NCBI GenBank assembly: GCA_012798485.1
Contig: JAAZND010000021.1
Span: 1-15,862 of the forward strand
Length of the DNA: 15,862 bases
Direction of reading: 5' to 3'
From: Candidatus Beckwithbacteria bacterium
GTDB lineage: Bacteria; Patescibacteriota; Microgenomatia; UBA1400; UBA1449
The notes beneath the pieces are model-generated. The model saw only the letters and a list, made by a program, of their open reading frames with translations. It did not search any database and was not told where the DNA came from. Shown here piece after piece: positions 6,162 to 13,780 of the stretch (positions are counted from its first letter, which is position 1; every line of letters begins with the position of its first letter). The position numbers were made by a program, and so were the translations under genes.

Positions 6162-6200
6162 AATACAAACAACACCAAAAAGATTGGTTTTGTTTGTATT
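6162..6200 (-). promoter_or_regulatory. 17-bp hairpin at the 5' end of the infC mRNA
   Basis: AATACAAACAACACCAA (6162-6178) and TTGGTTTTGTTTGTATT (6184-6200) are complementary at 16 of 17 positions with a 5-base loop. The predicted transcription start (about 6203) is only a few bases before the stem, and the stem ends 11 bases before the AUA codon. No T-run follows it on the minus strand, so it is not a good terminator for the GH13 gene. A role in mRNA stability or in control of infC initiation is likely. Confidence 0.7.
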
Positions 6201-6209
6201 AACTGGTAT

Positions 6210-6238
6210 ATCTTATCAAACAAAGATAATTTTTACAA
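6210..6238 (-). promoter_or_regulatory. Promoter of infC-rpmI-rplT
   Basis: The minus strand has TTGTAA (6238-6233), a 17-base spacer and TAAGAT (6215-6210). Each hexamer matches the sigma-70 consensus at four of six positions. It sits between the GH13 stop and the infC leader hairpin. Confidence 0.55.
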
Positions 6239-6272
6239 ATTGAGTTTAGAGAAAATTTAAAAAATAATTAAT

Positions 6273-7748
6273 TTAGATTTTAACAGAAAAAATTTGGCTT
6301 TGGAAGGCGGGAAGTTCTACATATAATCCATATTTTTTAAGATCGTTTCTTTTATATTCATAGTTTTTTTGCTTTATTTCTTCAAAAAAAGCCACTTTAT
6401 CATTTTTAAAATCAAGAGTTTGAATTTTAAGATTACCTTTAACCAAATTATTTTCAAAGTTGAGAACAATAATTTTGGCTTCCTCATCTGTCTGCCAAAG
6501 ATAGGCTACTGGCATAGGAAATTTATCAATTTGGGCAATTTCCAGTGTTTGCATCTTAGCATTTTGGAAAAATTGATTTTGAGTAATGGTAAATAATTTT
6601 TGGTAAAAGGTTTGCAAATCTAAATTTACTTCTTCAGTTATTTTTCTGCCAAGTTGAACTGGCAGTTTTTTTGTATATCCTTGTATTTGATTTTCATAAA
6701 AAAGTTTTGCTCCGGCATAAGTAGAGATAAGAGTAGCTCCGATTTGAGATTTTTCCTTACCAAAATAAGTGACAGCTCTTTGCTCGTCATGGTTTTCAAT
6801 AAAGTTGATCCATTTTCCCGTATTGACTCTAGTTTTGAGATAATTTTGAAGAGCTGAATTATTATTTTGATTAATTAAATCGTATAAATTTTTATCGTAA
6901 GTATAATCAAAACCAAGATTTTGCAAATCAACTTCTTTGTTCCAATAACTTTCTGCCATGAAAATAAAATTTGCAAATTTAGCTTTGGTTTTACCAATTG
7001 CTTGTTGCCAGAATTCTTCTTTGGGTTTTTCCCAGTTTGTAAGCTCTTTTTGCCAGATATTACCGTGAACATCATTTAAAACCAACATCGCCATATCACA
7101 TCTTAATCCATCGCAATACTTGGCAATTTTTATAATAGTTTTGATCATCGCTTCTCTAAGTTTATGATTGAAATAATTAAGTTGGGCTGTGTCGCACCAT
7201 GAAGGAAAATTTGGGTCTTTGCCATGAGCAAGATAGACTTTATACCCATTTTTTTCAACCAGAAAACTGTTTTCAGGTTTCTGATCATGATTTTCCTTAC
7301 TGACCTGAATATAAAAATCAGGATTTTCCTGAGTCCATGGATGATCGCAGGCGGTATGATTGGGAACCAGATCAAGAATGAGACCAAGGTTATTATTGTG
7401 AAGTTTAATCCTGGTTTGCCACAAATCTTGCCAGTCACTCAGATCGGCATTTGGTTCATAATTTTGCACAGCGTAAGGAGAACCGATAATATCTTCTTTT
7501 TTTAAATCTGGTAAAGCCTGAGTATATTCATCGTATAAAAAGGCGCATTCGATAGCCATTTTGAGAGCATAAGGGCTTGGTTCCCAGATTCCCATGAGCC
7601 AGACATAATGAAAACCAAGATTTTTGATTTGCTGCCATTCAGTATCAGGAATCTGACTAAGCGTCAGATTTTGTCCATATTTTTGTCTGAGTTCTCTCAA
7701 CCAAACTCTGGTATTAATCTCGTAAATAAAAGGATTATTAAATTTCAT
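6273..7748 (-). CDS. GH13 alpha-amylase-family glycosidase, cytoplasmic
   Basis: A retaining alpha-glucan hydrolase or transferase with a TIM barrel. All four GH13 regions are present: I, DLVPNH (D126-H131); II, GLRCDMAML with the nucleophile D218 and R216; III, FMAESYW with acid/base E266; and IV, FIENHD with the transition-state stabiliser D321. The start FIYEINTRVWL (residues 7-17) is the first barrel strand, so little or no N-terminal domain precedes it. The C-terminal ~90 residues form the usual all-beta domain. There is no signal peptide, which places it in the cytoplasm. Substrate specificity cannot be decided from the sequence. It is transcribed alone from a promoter that overlaps the divergent gene at 7837, and lies just upstream of the infC promoter. 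Confidence 0.93.
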   Translation of the reverse strand: MKFNNPFIYEINTRVWLRELRQKYGQNLTLSQIPDTEWQQIKNLGFHYVWLMGIWEPSPYALKMAIECAFLYDEYTQALPDLKKEDIIGSPYAVQNYEPNADLSDWQDLWQTRIKLHNNNLGLILDLVPNHTACDHPWTQENPDFYIQVSKENHDQKPENSFLVEKNGYKVYLAHGKDPNFPSWCDTAQLNYFNHKLREAMIKTIIKIAKYCDGLRCDMAMLVLNDVHGNIWQKELTNWEKPKEEFWQQAIGKTKAKFANFIFMAESYWNKEVDLQNLGFDYTYDKNLYDLINQNNNSALQNYLKTRVNTGKWINFIENHDEQRAVTYFGKEKSQIGATLISTYAGAKLFYENQIQGYTKKLPVQLGRKITEEVNLDLQTFYQKLFTITQNQFFQNAKMQTLEIAQIDKFPMPVAYLWQTDEEAKIIVLNFENNLVKGNLKIQTLDFKNDKVAFFEEIKQKNYEYKRNDLKKYGLYVELPAFQSQIFSVKI

Positions 7749-7780
7749 AAAGACTTTGTAGTCTATTTGCTTTTCTTTTT

Positions 7781-7809
7781 TTGTGAAATAAGGCTTTTTT
7801 TGCTATAAT
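7781..7809 (+). promoter_or_regulatory. Promoter of the small gene at 7837
   Basis: TTGTGA (7781-7786), a 17-base spacer and a consensus TATAAT (7804-7809). Initiation at about 7816 would leave a 20-base A-rich leader before ATG 7837. Confidence 0.7.
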
Positions 7810-7820
7810 CACTACTAATC

Positions 7821-7849
7821 ATTATAAACAAATAAAATGAGGAGACCAA
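7821..7849 (-). promoter_or_regulatory. Promoter of the GH13 gene, interleaved with the divergent promoter
   Basis: The minus strand has TTGGTC (7849-7844), a 17-base spacer and a consensus TATAAT (7826-7821). Initiation at about 7814 is within a few bases of the predicted start of the opposite transcript, so the two promoters could not easily be occupied at once. A small 5-bp hairpin (AGACT/AGTCT) lies at 7751-7764, just before the GH13 ATG. Confidence 0.5.
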
Positions 7850-8091
7850 GTCTTTTTTTAAATAAAATAATTGACTGGTTAGGTGAGATAAGAGTTAAAG
7901 AAGTCATTAAAGAATTAGCAGAATCAATTGGTGGGTATGGAGAGAGAACTGCAAGAACATACACAGAAGCCATCCCTGCTGATCCAAAAGTAGAAGATGA
8001 GAAATATGCAGTTATGCAAAAGACTATGAAAGAACTAGATGCAGCCAAAAGAAGAGAAGAAAGTCGAAGATTAAGTAATCTTGGACATTAA
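7837..8091 (+). CDS. Unrecognised 84-residue protein
   Basis: The product is hydrophilic and mostly helical: MRRPSLFLNKIIDWLGEI, then REVIKEL-type charged helices, and an acidic/basic C-terminal helix (EDEKYAVMQKTMKELDAAKR) likely to form a coiled coil. There is no membrane segment or recognised motif. The gene is supported by a good promoter at 7781-7809 and by reading divergently from the GH13 gene. I cannot assign a function. It is followed by the promoter of a second small gene on the same strand. Confidence 0.6.
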   Translation: MRRPSLFLNKIIDWLGEIRVKEVIKELAESIGGYGERTARTYTEAIPADPKVEDEKYAVMQKTMKELDAAKRREESRRLSNLGH

Positions 8092-8133
8092 TTGAAATGA
8101 AAACAATAAAGGGATTGTCGAACCATTGATTTT

Positions 8134-8161
8134 TTGACAGAAGTTAATAATTAAGTATAAA
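8134..8161 (+). promoter_or_regulatory. Promoter of the small gene at 8207
   Basis: A perfect TTGACA (8134-8139), a 16-base spacer and TATAAA (8156-8161). Initiation at about 8168 is next to the start of the hairpin at 8170. Confidence 0.75.
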
Positions 8162-8169
8162 AAAAATAG

Positions 8170-8195
8170 AAGATCAAATTTAAAAATTTGATCTT
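8170..8195 (+). promoter_or_regulatory. 12-bp hairpin at the 5' end of the 8207 transcript
   Basis: AAGATCAAATTT (8170-8181) and AAATTTGATCTT (8184-8195) are perfectly complementary around AA; sterically the last pair or two would open. It begins about where transcription should start and ends 11 bases before ATG 8207. On the opposite strand a T-rich run follows, so it could also act as a weak terminator for malQ transcripts. Confidence 0.6.
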
Positions 8196-8206
8196 ATCTA
8201 AGTCAT

Positions 8207-8566
8207 ATGGGAAGAGAAGAAAATTTTTGGAAAAGACTTGATGAAAGAACATGGTCAGACAGAGCAATAGATGATCGATTTACACCAAGACATCCTATTA
8301 CTAACTTACTTGGATTATTATGTGAAAACTTAATTGATAAACTTAGTGAAGCGTTAAATTTTCGAAAGAATAGACATAAGCAACAAGATAGTTCCGAATT
8401 TACTTTGGATCAGTGGTCAAATATAGCTTTAGAAGAAATAAACAAAAGAATAATATTTACGGCAAGATCTAAAGATCCAATTAATGCAGTATATAAAGCA
8501 GAAGAAAAACGTGCGGGAAAATTATATCAAGAAGCATTTAGTGAAACAAAATATAGAAGAAGATAA
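8207..8566 (+). CDS. Unrecognised 119-residue protein
   Basis: A charged, probably helical protein starting MGREENFWKRLDERTWSDRA, with a central ITNLLGLLCENLIDKLSEAL amphipathic segment and an arginine-rich end (KYRRR). No catalytic motif, signal peptide or membrane helix is evident, and I do not recognise the family. The strong promoter at 8134-8161 and the leader hairpin support expression. It ends 10 bases from the stop codon of the convergent malQ gene. It may be related in role to the neighbouring 84-residue gene, but their sequences are not visibly similar. Confidence 0.6.
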   Translation: MGREENFWKRLDERTWSDRAIDDRFTPRHPITNLLGLLCENLIDKLSEALNFRKNRHKQQDSSEFTLDQWSNIALEEINKRIIFTARSKDPINAVYKAEEKRAGKLYQEAFSETKYRRR

Positions 8567-8576
8567 CAAAGGATAA

Positions 8577-10127
8577 TTAACCTCTTTTGGTTTTCTCGGT
8601 GATTTTTTTGAGATTTATTCCTACTTTTTTTTGATAAGTTTCTAAGTCGTTGGCAGTTAGCTGCCAGCGCCAGTTATTTTTTTCACTTCCCGGTATATTT
8701 TGTCTGGCTTGTCTGCCAAGATTTAAAAGATCCTGCATTGGGAAAATGATCCATTTGGCAGAGCTTTCAGAAATTAGTTCTATGGTTTTTAAATGCCAGT
8801 CTTTTTGTGAAGAATTATTAAGAAAATTAAATAAAGCATTTTTTTGATTTTCATCTATCACTTCTTCTACTTTTTGTCTTAGAGTTTCATTGTCATGGGT
8901 GCCGGTATAAAAAACACAGTTTTCCTCCACATTGGCTGGCAGATATTTATCATGCGGATTGGTAAAATCAGCAAACAGAAAAATTTTCATTCCAGGCATA
9001 TTTAATTCCTCTTTCAGCTGTCTGACATTGTCCGTAATTAAGCCTAAATCCTCAGCAATCAGACATAAAGTTTTATTAAGTTTATCTTCAAGATAAGTAA
9101 AAAATTGTTTTCCTGGACCATATATCCAGTGAGTATTAATTGCATCTTTTTCGTGCGGATTTAGTCTGCCATAAGCGATAACGCCGCGGAAATGATCAAA
9201 TTTGAGCCAGTCAAAATATTCGTATTCGCGTTTGATTCTTTGCTCCCACCACAAAAAAATTTTTTTATGAATTTCTACATTGCCCACTTCTCCCCATTTA
9301 TATAAAGGGTTACCCCATTTTTGACCAGTGGGAGAAAAATAATCCGGTGGCACAGCAGCGCACCATTCCATTTCACCATTTTCTAGAAGCTGAAATAGCT
9401 CTTGATTTGCCCAGACATCAACACTGTCAAAACCCGGATAGATAGCTAAATCGCCGATCAGTTTTATTTTGTTTGCTTTAGCTTTTTGCCTTAAGGCTTT
9501 AAACTGTTCATCAAAAACAAACTGTAAATATTTAAAAAAATAAAGATCAGCTTTGTTAATTTTTTCACTAAATTTTTCTTGTCTCAATTTATCTTCCTGT
9601 TTCCAATCGCTCCAAACTTTAGCAAAGCCATAGTTTTTTTTGAGAGCAAAAAATTGAGCATAGGCTTCCAGCCAGAATTTATTTTTATGTTCAAATTGTT
9701 TGAATAAACTGATTCTTTCTGAGTTTGTTAAGAATTTGCGGAAAGCAATTTTTAAAGGTGTATTTTTAGTATTATCAAAACCTAATTTAGCTTCCCAAAG
9801 AAAATCATAATCAATTTTGCCTTGAGCAAGATGCTGGCATTTACGGACAAAATCCTGATAATAAATTTCCTCCAAGTCCCCTACCCCAACCAAACTTTCT
9901 AAACTTATGAGCATAGGATTACCAGCAAAAAGAGCTGAACTTTGAAAAGGAGAATAATCTTTAGTCGGATTGGTCGGATGAACAGGAAGAATTTGCCAGA
10001 GGGTCTGTTTGGTTTTTTTTAAAATATCCAAGAAAAGTAAGCCATCTCTTAAAGTGCCAATACCTTCTTTGGAAGGCAGAGAAAACAGCGGTAATAAAAT
10101 TCCTGATTGGCGTTTGGGCAGCTGCAT
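8577..10127 (-). CDS. malQ: 4-alpha-glucanotransferase (GH77, amylomaltase/disproportionating enzyme)
   Basis: It transfers alpha-1,4-glucan segments between maltodextrins in the cytoplasm. The N-terminus RQSGILLPLFSLPSKEGIG and SPFQSSALFAGNPMLIS (59-75) are GH77 hallmarks. KLIGDLAIYPGFDSVDVWAN (222-241) and AAVPPDYFSPTGQKWGNPLY follow. The nucleophile is D311 in KFDHFRG, the acid/base E359 in IAEDLG, and the third catalytic residue D412 in GTHDNET. The usual arginine two residues before the nucleophile is lysine here (K309). The length, 516 residues, is typical. It starts 3 bases after the GH15-like gene stops, so the two are almost certainly co-transcribed and probably translationally coupled. 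Confidence 0.96.
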   Translation of the reverse strand: MQLPKRQSGILLPLFSLPSKEGIGTLRDGLLFLDILKKTKQTLWQILPVHPTNPTKDYSPFQSSALFAGNPMLISLESLVGVGDLEEIYYQDFVRKCQHLAQGKIDYDFLWEAKLGFDNTKNTPLKIAFRKFLTNSERISLFKQFEHKNKFWLEAYAQFFALKKNYGFAKVWSDWKQEDKLRQEKFSEKINKADLYFFKYLQFVFDEQFKALRQKAKANKIKLIGDLAIYPGFDSVDVWANQELFQLLENGEMEWCAAVPPDYFSPTGQKWGNPLYKWGEVGNVEIHKKIFLWWEQRIKREYEYFDWLKFDHFRGVIAYGRLNPHEKDAINTHWIYGPGKQFFTYLEDKLNKTLCLIAEDLGLITDNVRQLKEELNMPGMKIFLFADFTNPHDKYLPANVEENCVFYTGTHDNETLRQKVEEVIDENQKNALFNFLNNSSQKDWHLKTIELISESSAKWIIFPMQDLLNLGRQARQNIPGSEKNNWRWQLTANDLETYQKKVGINLKKITEKTKRG

Positions 10128-10130
10128 AAA

Positions 10131-11261
10131 TTAGTTTTGATTTGGTTCTTGGCTATCTTCTGTTTTAGGCAGGTAGTTATATTTATATTTCAAAAATTTT
10201 TCATTCATATCATGAAGAGCCACCACAAATAATGATTCTGCCCAACCTAAAGGATTATTTTCATTAGGTTTGTTGGTATGAGAATACCAGAGTTCAGGAA
10301 TGCCTTTTGGTGTAGCAGTTTTGATCATTTTATCAATGTAAAATTCAGCCTTATCTTTATTCCCTAAATGAGTGTAAATAATAGCAAGCCAGGAAAGGCC
10401 AAAACTCCATTCTGCTTCTTCACTAAAACCATCTGGGTTTTTATTATAATACCAGTCGTTTTTATATCGAATCACTCCTTTTTCTTTGAGTAAATGATAT
10501 TCAACATTTTCTAAAATCTGATTGCGTTGCTGCGTATTGACTATATTATAAGGATAAATTAAAGATAATAAAGCCAGATCCACAAAATGACTTTGTGATT
10601 CTCTGGGCAAAAGGTCATTGAGAGCGATTTCACCATTTTCAATCAAATACCCTGGTACAGTAATTTGAGGCAACTTTTTAACTTCTTTAAGACCAGCAAG
10701 ACAAGCTCCAATTGATGAAGCATGCACTTCTTCGTCAAATTCCCAAATTCCATGATCAACGTCATGCCAGTATTGAATTGTATCTAAATATTCAACCAGC
10801 TTATTAACTATGCGGACATGATCAGGAGTTTGTAAAATCGTGCGCTTGTGATGATGTTCAAGCTTACCAATATTGAAAAGAATAGCGCCAATACTGTCAT
10901 TTTGCTTATTCCCCCACTCTTCCCAGAATTCTTCAAAAGTTTCTGGATTAAAACGAGCATGAATATATTCGTGTTTGGCCTTAGGCTTATGAGCAATGGC
11001 ATAATCGATTTTCCACTCATGTTTGAGAAAAATTTGCAACAGCGCGTCATAGGTTCGTTCGACGCTATCCCAGTCTTCCAAAACCTGAAAAGCGAGACAT
11101 TCATAAAAATTATCGCGAAGCCAGGAACGATCATAGCCAGTGCCGACTTGCTTATCAGAGGCAGCAAAGAGCCCGGATTGATACTGCAGGTTTTGTAAAA
11201 TCTTGATATGCTGACCAATAAGCCTTTGATAGGTTAAAGGTGATTTAAGTTTTTTATCCAT
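10131..11261 (-). CDS. GH15 / phosphorylase-kinase-alpha-like (alpha/alpha)6-barrel protein
   Basis: The glucoamylase-type fold is shown by GYDRSWLRDNFYECLAF (42-58), the tryptophan-glutamate pair in HGIWEFDEEVHASSIGACLA (170-189), GFSEEAEWSFGLSWLAIIY (278-296) and IPELWYSHT (321-329). GH15 glucoamylases use two glutamates; E174 in GIWEF and a glutamate of the EEAEW or PELWY segment are candidates. DRxWLRDN also occurs in the phosphorylase-kinase alpha/beta branch. At 376 residues it is a compact single domain without signal peptide, so it acts inside the cell, probably releasing glucose from maltodextrins. Whether it is catalytically active cannot be settled here. Second gene of the GrpB-GH15-malQ unit, 25 bases after GrpB. 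Confidence 0.85.
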   Translation of the reverse strand: MDKKLKSPLTYQRLIGQHIKILQNLQYQSGLFAASDKQVGTGYDRSWLRDNFYECLAFQVLEDWDSVERTYDALLQIFLKHEWKIDYAIAHKPKAKHEYIHARFNPETFEEFWEEWGNKQNDSIGAILFNIGKLEHHHKRTILQTPDHVRIVNKLVEYLDTIQYWHDVDHGIWEFDEEVHASSIGACLAGLKEVKKLPQITVPGYLIENGEIALNDLLPRESQSHFVDLALLSLIYPYNIVNTQQRNQILENVEYHLLKEKGVIRYKNDWYYNKNPDGFSEEAEWSFGLSWLAIIYTHLGNKDKAEFYIDKMIKTATPKGIPELWYSHTNKPNENNPLGWAESLFVVALHDMNEKFLKYKYNYLPKTEDSQEPNQN

Positions 11262-11286
11262 GCTTTTAGTTTAGCAAAAAGAGGAT

Positions 11287-11808
11287 TTAGCAAGCAAGTG
11301 GTGAGTTTTTCGCAAGCCTTAAAATTTTAGCAATAAAGGGATCTTTCATAGCACTGTGAATTTTACGTCTCTCTGCTTTGGTTTTGATATCTTTCATTTT
11401 GGCAAAAATCTGTTTTTTCAATTCTTCATATTCTTTAAAATATTCTTGATGAGTTCTTAAAAAATCTCTAAATAAAACACAATTGATAAAATCCTGATGA
11501 CCAGTATGTGTCAGATGGAGATGATATTTCTGCTTATTTTTAATTTTGTCAAAGAAAAATCGGTTTTCTTCTCTTTTGCCATCAAATTGATAATCTAGTT
11601 TTTCGATGATTTTTTTAGCCTCTTTGATTTTGTCTTTTCCCACAGCGACATAAATATCGATAATGCCCTTGCCGCTTAAATTAGGAACAGAAGTGCTGCC
11701 AATATGTTCAATTTGAGCATTGGGTAATTTTTGCTTGATGATTTCTTTTTCCTGGTTAAAAAGTTCAGAATAGGTGTTTTGATATGGTTTAAATTGATAG
11801 TGAAGCAT
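11287..11808 (-). CDS. GrpB family protein (UPF0157, nucleotidyltransferase-like fold)
   Basis: The diagnostic stretch IEHIGSTSVPNLSGKGIIDI (34-53) carries the G-S-T-S nucleotidyltransferase signature and the D-I-x pair of the fold. KYHLHLTHTGHQDFINCVLF, FRDFLRTHQEY and YEELKKQIFAKM follow in family order. The length (173 residues) is normal. The enzymatic role of GrpB proteins is not established. It is probably the first gene of the operon with the GH15-like protein and malQ, 60 bases downstream of thrS with a strong hairpin between. No linked function with the glucan enzymes is evident. Confidence 0.92.
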   Translation of the reverse strand: MLHYQFKPYQNTYSELFNQEKEIIKQKLPNAQIEHIGSTSVPNLSGKGIIDIYVAVGKDKIKEAKKIIEKLDYQFDGKREENRFFFDKIKNKQKYHLHLTHTGHQDFINCVLFRDFLRTHQEYFKEYEELKKQIFAKMKDIKTKAERRKIHSAMKDPFIAKILRLAKNSPLAC

Positions 11809-11833
11809 TTATTTTTAATATTTGGATTTTTTT

Positions 11834-11854
11834 GGGGCGAGCGAAGCTCGCCCC
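11834..11854. repeat. Perfect 9-bp GC-rich hairpin between thrS and the GrpB gene
   Basis: GGGGCGAGC (11834-11842), GAA and GCTCGCCCC (11846-11854) form a perfect stem. On the minus strand, the direction of transcription, it is followed by A residues rather than T, so it is not a normal thrS terminator. It resembles a REP-like dispersed palindrome, though it could still pause polymerase or protect mRNA ends. Confidence 0.6.
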
Positions 11855-11868
11855 ATTTTTACTTTTTT

Positions 11869-13632
11869 TTACCAAATCTTTTTTTCTTCAATATCGGCTT
11901 TGATTATTTCTATAAATTTAGCAAAATTCATCACACCTAAATCTTTTCTACCTCGCTGTCTGACAGCCACGGTTTGTTCTTTTTCTTCCTTTTCTCCAAC
12001 TACCAACATATATGGCACTTTTTGTTTTTCCGCTTCACGGATTCTTTTTTGCATCGATTCATCTCTAGCATCTAGTTCGACTCTGATATTATTGGTTTCT
12101 AATTTTTCTTTTATACTTTGGGCATAAGCAGTAAATTTATCAGAAATTGGGATAATGACAGCTTGAGTATGCGATAGCCATACAGGAAAAGCTCCGGCAT
12201 ATTGTTCAATCAAAACGCCCATAAATCTTTCAAAAGATCCGAGTAAAGTTCGATGAACCATATATGGTCTTTTTTCCTGACCATCTTTGTCTGTATAAGT
12301 TAAATCAAATCTAGTTGGGAGGTTGAAATCAAATTGGATTGTTGTTCCTTGCCATAGTCTGCCGATAGCATCTTTAGCCTTGAGATCAATTGATGGACCA
12401 TAAAATTTAGCTCCTCCTGGATCTTCGGTAAAATGGACGCCTCTTTTTTGTAAAATTTGCCTTAAAGTATTTTCAGCCATTTCCCAATCTTCAGGCTTGC
12501 CGGCATATTTTTCTTTATCTTTAGGATCATGGACTGATAATTCATAGTGTAAATCATCAAAGCCAAAAACTTTATTCATTTCTAAAGCAAAATCCAAAAC
12601 ACCTTCAACTTCGCTGATCAATTGTTCTTGGGTACAGAAAATATGAGAATCATCCTGAGTAAAACCGCGTGGCCTTAAAATTCCATGTCTTACTCCTTCC
12701 AATTCATATCTATAAACAGTGCCTAATTCGCAAAATCTGACTGGCATTTCTTTATAGCTTCGTTGTTTTGATTTATAAATCAAAATATGGCCATTACAGT
12801 TCATGGGTTTGACATAATAAATATCGTTGCGTTCATCTTTCATTGGAGGATACATCAAGTCTTTGTAAAATCCAGTATGTCCAGATAAATCCCACAAAAG
12901 TTTTTTGCCGATATGTGGAGTATAAACATACTCATAACCTTTCTTACGATGTTCTTTTCTCCACCAAAGTTCGATTTCTTCTCGAACTGTTGATAATTTT
13001 GGATGCCACAAAACTAAACCAGAGCCAAGATCTTCATTTTGACTAAAGAAATCTAATTCTTTATTTAACAATCGATGATCGCGTCTTTTGGCTTCCTCCA
13101 TCATTTGCAGATATTTTTGTAATTCCTCTTTTGTTGCAAAAGCTGTACCATAAATTCTGGTCAGCATTTTATTTTTTTCATCACCATGCCAGTAAGCGCC
13201 GGCGACAGACAAAAGTTTGAAAGCGCCGATTTCTTTGGTGTTTTCAACATGAGGACCGGCACATAGATCAACAAATTCATCTTTAGTGCCTTTGCCAATC
13301 CAGTAAACTGTGGATTTTTCGCCTTTTTGTTCGATAGCATCAAGCCATTCTTGTTTATATTCATTATTTTTGAAAAAGTGACGAATTTCTGGAATGATAT
13401 GCTCTTCTTTTTCTATTGGCAAAGAAAGATTGATTAGGCGCCACATTTCTTTTTCAATCTTAGGGAAATCTGCTTCGGTAATTTTTTTGTCGCCCAAATC
13501 CACATCAAAATAAAAACCATCGTCAGTGGCTGGTCCCATCGCCATTTTCATTTTGGGATAAAATTTGCGCATAGCCATGGTTAAAACGTGTTCAGTACTA
13601 TGACGGATTTTGTTGAGTTGTTCATTGTCCAT
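11869..13632 (-). CDS. thrS: Threonine-tRNA ligase lacking the TGS domain
   Basis: A class II synthetase charging tRNA-Thr. The N-terminal editing domain, which removes Ser from tRNA-Thr, has H11-x3-H15 in RHSTEHVL and C124/H128 in DLCAGPHV. The catalytic core carries the zinc ligands C279 (PMNCNGH), H330 (DDSHIF) and H460 (VHRTLLGSFERF); the spacing matches known ThrRS. Motif 2 is near YRYELEGVRHGILRPRGFTQ. The anticodon-binding domain covers about 485-587. At 587 residues it starts directly at the editing domain, so the N-terminal ubiquitin-like TGS domain (about 60 residues) is missing. ATG start without Shine-Dalgarno. Its leader contains a T-box-like riboswitch and a dispersed repeat. 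Confidence 0.98.
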   Translation of the reverse strand: MDNEQLNKIRHSTEHVLTMAMRKFYPKMKMAMGPATDDGFYFDVDLGDKKITEADFPKIEKEMWRLINLSLPIEKEEHIIPEIRHFFKNNEYKQEWLDAIEQKGEKSTVYWIGKGTKDEFVDLCAGPHVENTKEIGAFKLLSVAGAYWHGDEKNKMLTRIYGTAFATKEELQKYLQMMEEAKRRDHRLLNKELDFFSQNEDLGSGLVLWHPKLSTVREEIELWWRKEHRKKGYEYVYTPHIGKKLLWDLSGHTGFYKDLMYPPMKDERNDIYYVKPMNCNGHILIYKSKQRSYKEMPVRFCELGTVYRYELEGVRHGILRPRGFTQDDSHIFCTQEQLISEVEGVLDFALEMNKVFGFDDLHYELSVHDPKDKEKYAGKPEDWEMAENTLRQILQKRGVHFTEDPGGAKFYGPSIDLKAKDAIGRLWQGTTIQFDFNLPTRFDLTYTDKDGQEKRPYMVHRTLLGSFERFMGVLIEQYAGAFPVWLSHTQAVIIPISDKFTAYAQSIKEKLETNNIRVELDARDESMQKRIREAEKQKVPYMLVVGEKEEKEQTVAVRQRGRKDLGVMNFAKFIEIIKADIEEKKIW

Positions 13633-13643
13633 ATTGTTTTAAG

Positions 13644-13705
13644 TGTTATTCTGAGAAAGAAAGTTTTTAAGGTCCTTCGATTCTCTTTGCTCGCTCAAGA
13701 TGACA
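13644..13705. repeat. 62-bp MITE-like palindromic element in the thrS leader
   Basis: The ends TGTTATTCTGAG (13644-13655) and the complement of CTCAAGATGACA (13694-13705) are 12-base inverted terminal repeats with 10 matches. The interior includes TCGAAGGACC and GAGCGAGC motifs. It lies between the T-box terminator and thrS, ending 11 bases before the ATG, and looks like an insertion of a REP/MITE-type sequence. Confidence 0.55.
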
Positions 13706-13722
13706 CAGTATTTTTTTACAAC

Positions 13723-13780
13723 AAAAAACCGCTTTATTTTCAGGAGTTCTTTTGGAACGGTTCCATCCTGATTTAGCGGT
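13723..13780 (-). terminator. Conditional terminator of the thrS leader
   Basis: AGCGGT (13733-13728) followed by six T residues (13728-13723) can pair with ACCGCT (13780-13775), extended by AAG/TTT. Alternatively, CGGTT can pair with AACCG in the T-box bulge region (13762-13758). The second pairing is mutually exclusive with the antiterminator helix. Confidence 0.65.

Noticed and set aside
10808..11218. 136-codon minus-strand frame overlapping the GH15-like gene
   Set aside because: It is a shifted frame within the conserved DRSWLRDN region of the GH15-like protein.
11834..11854. Intrinsic terminator of thrS
   Set aside because: The hairpin is strong, but on the transcribed strand it is followed by A residues, not T. 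The T-rich side faces a direction with no gene upstream.
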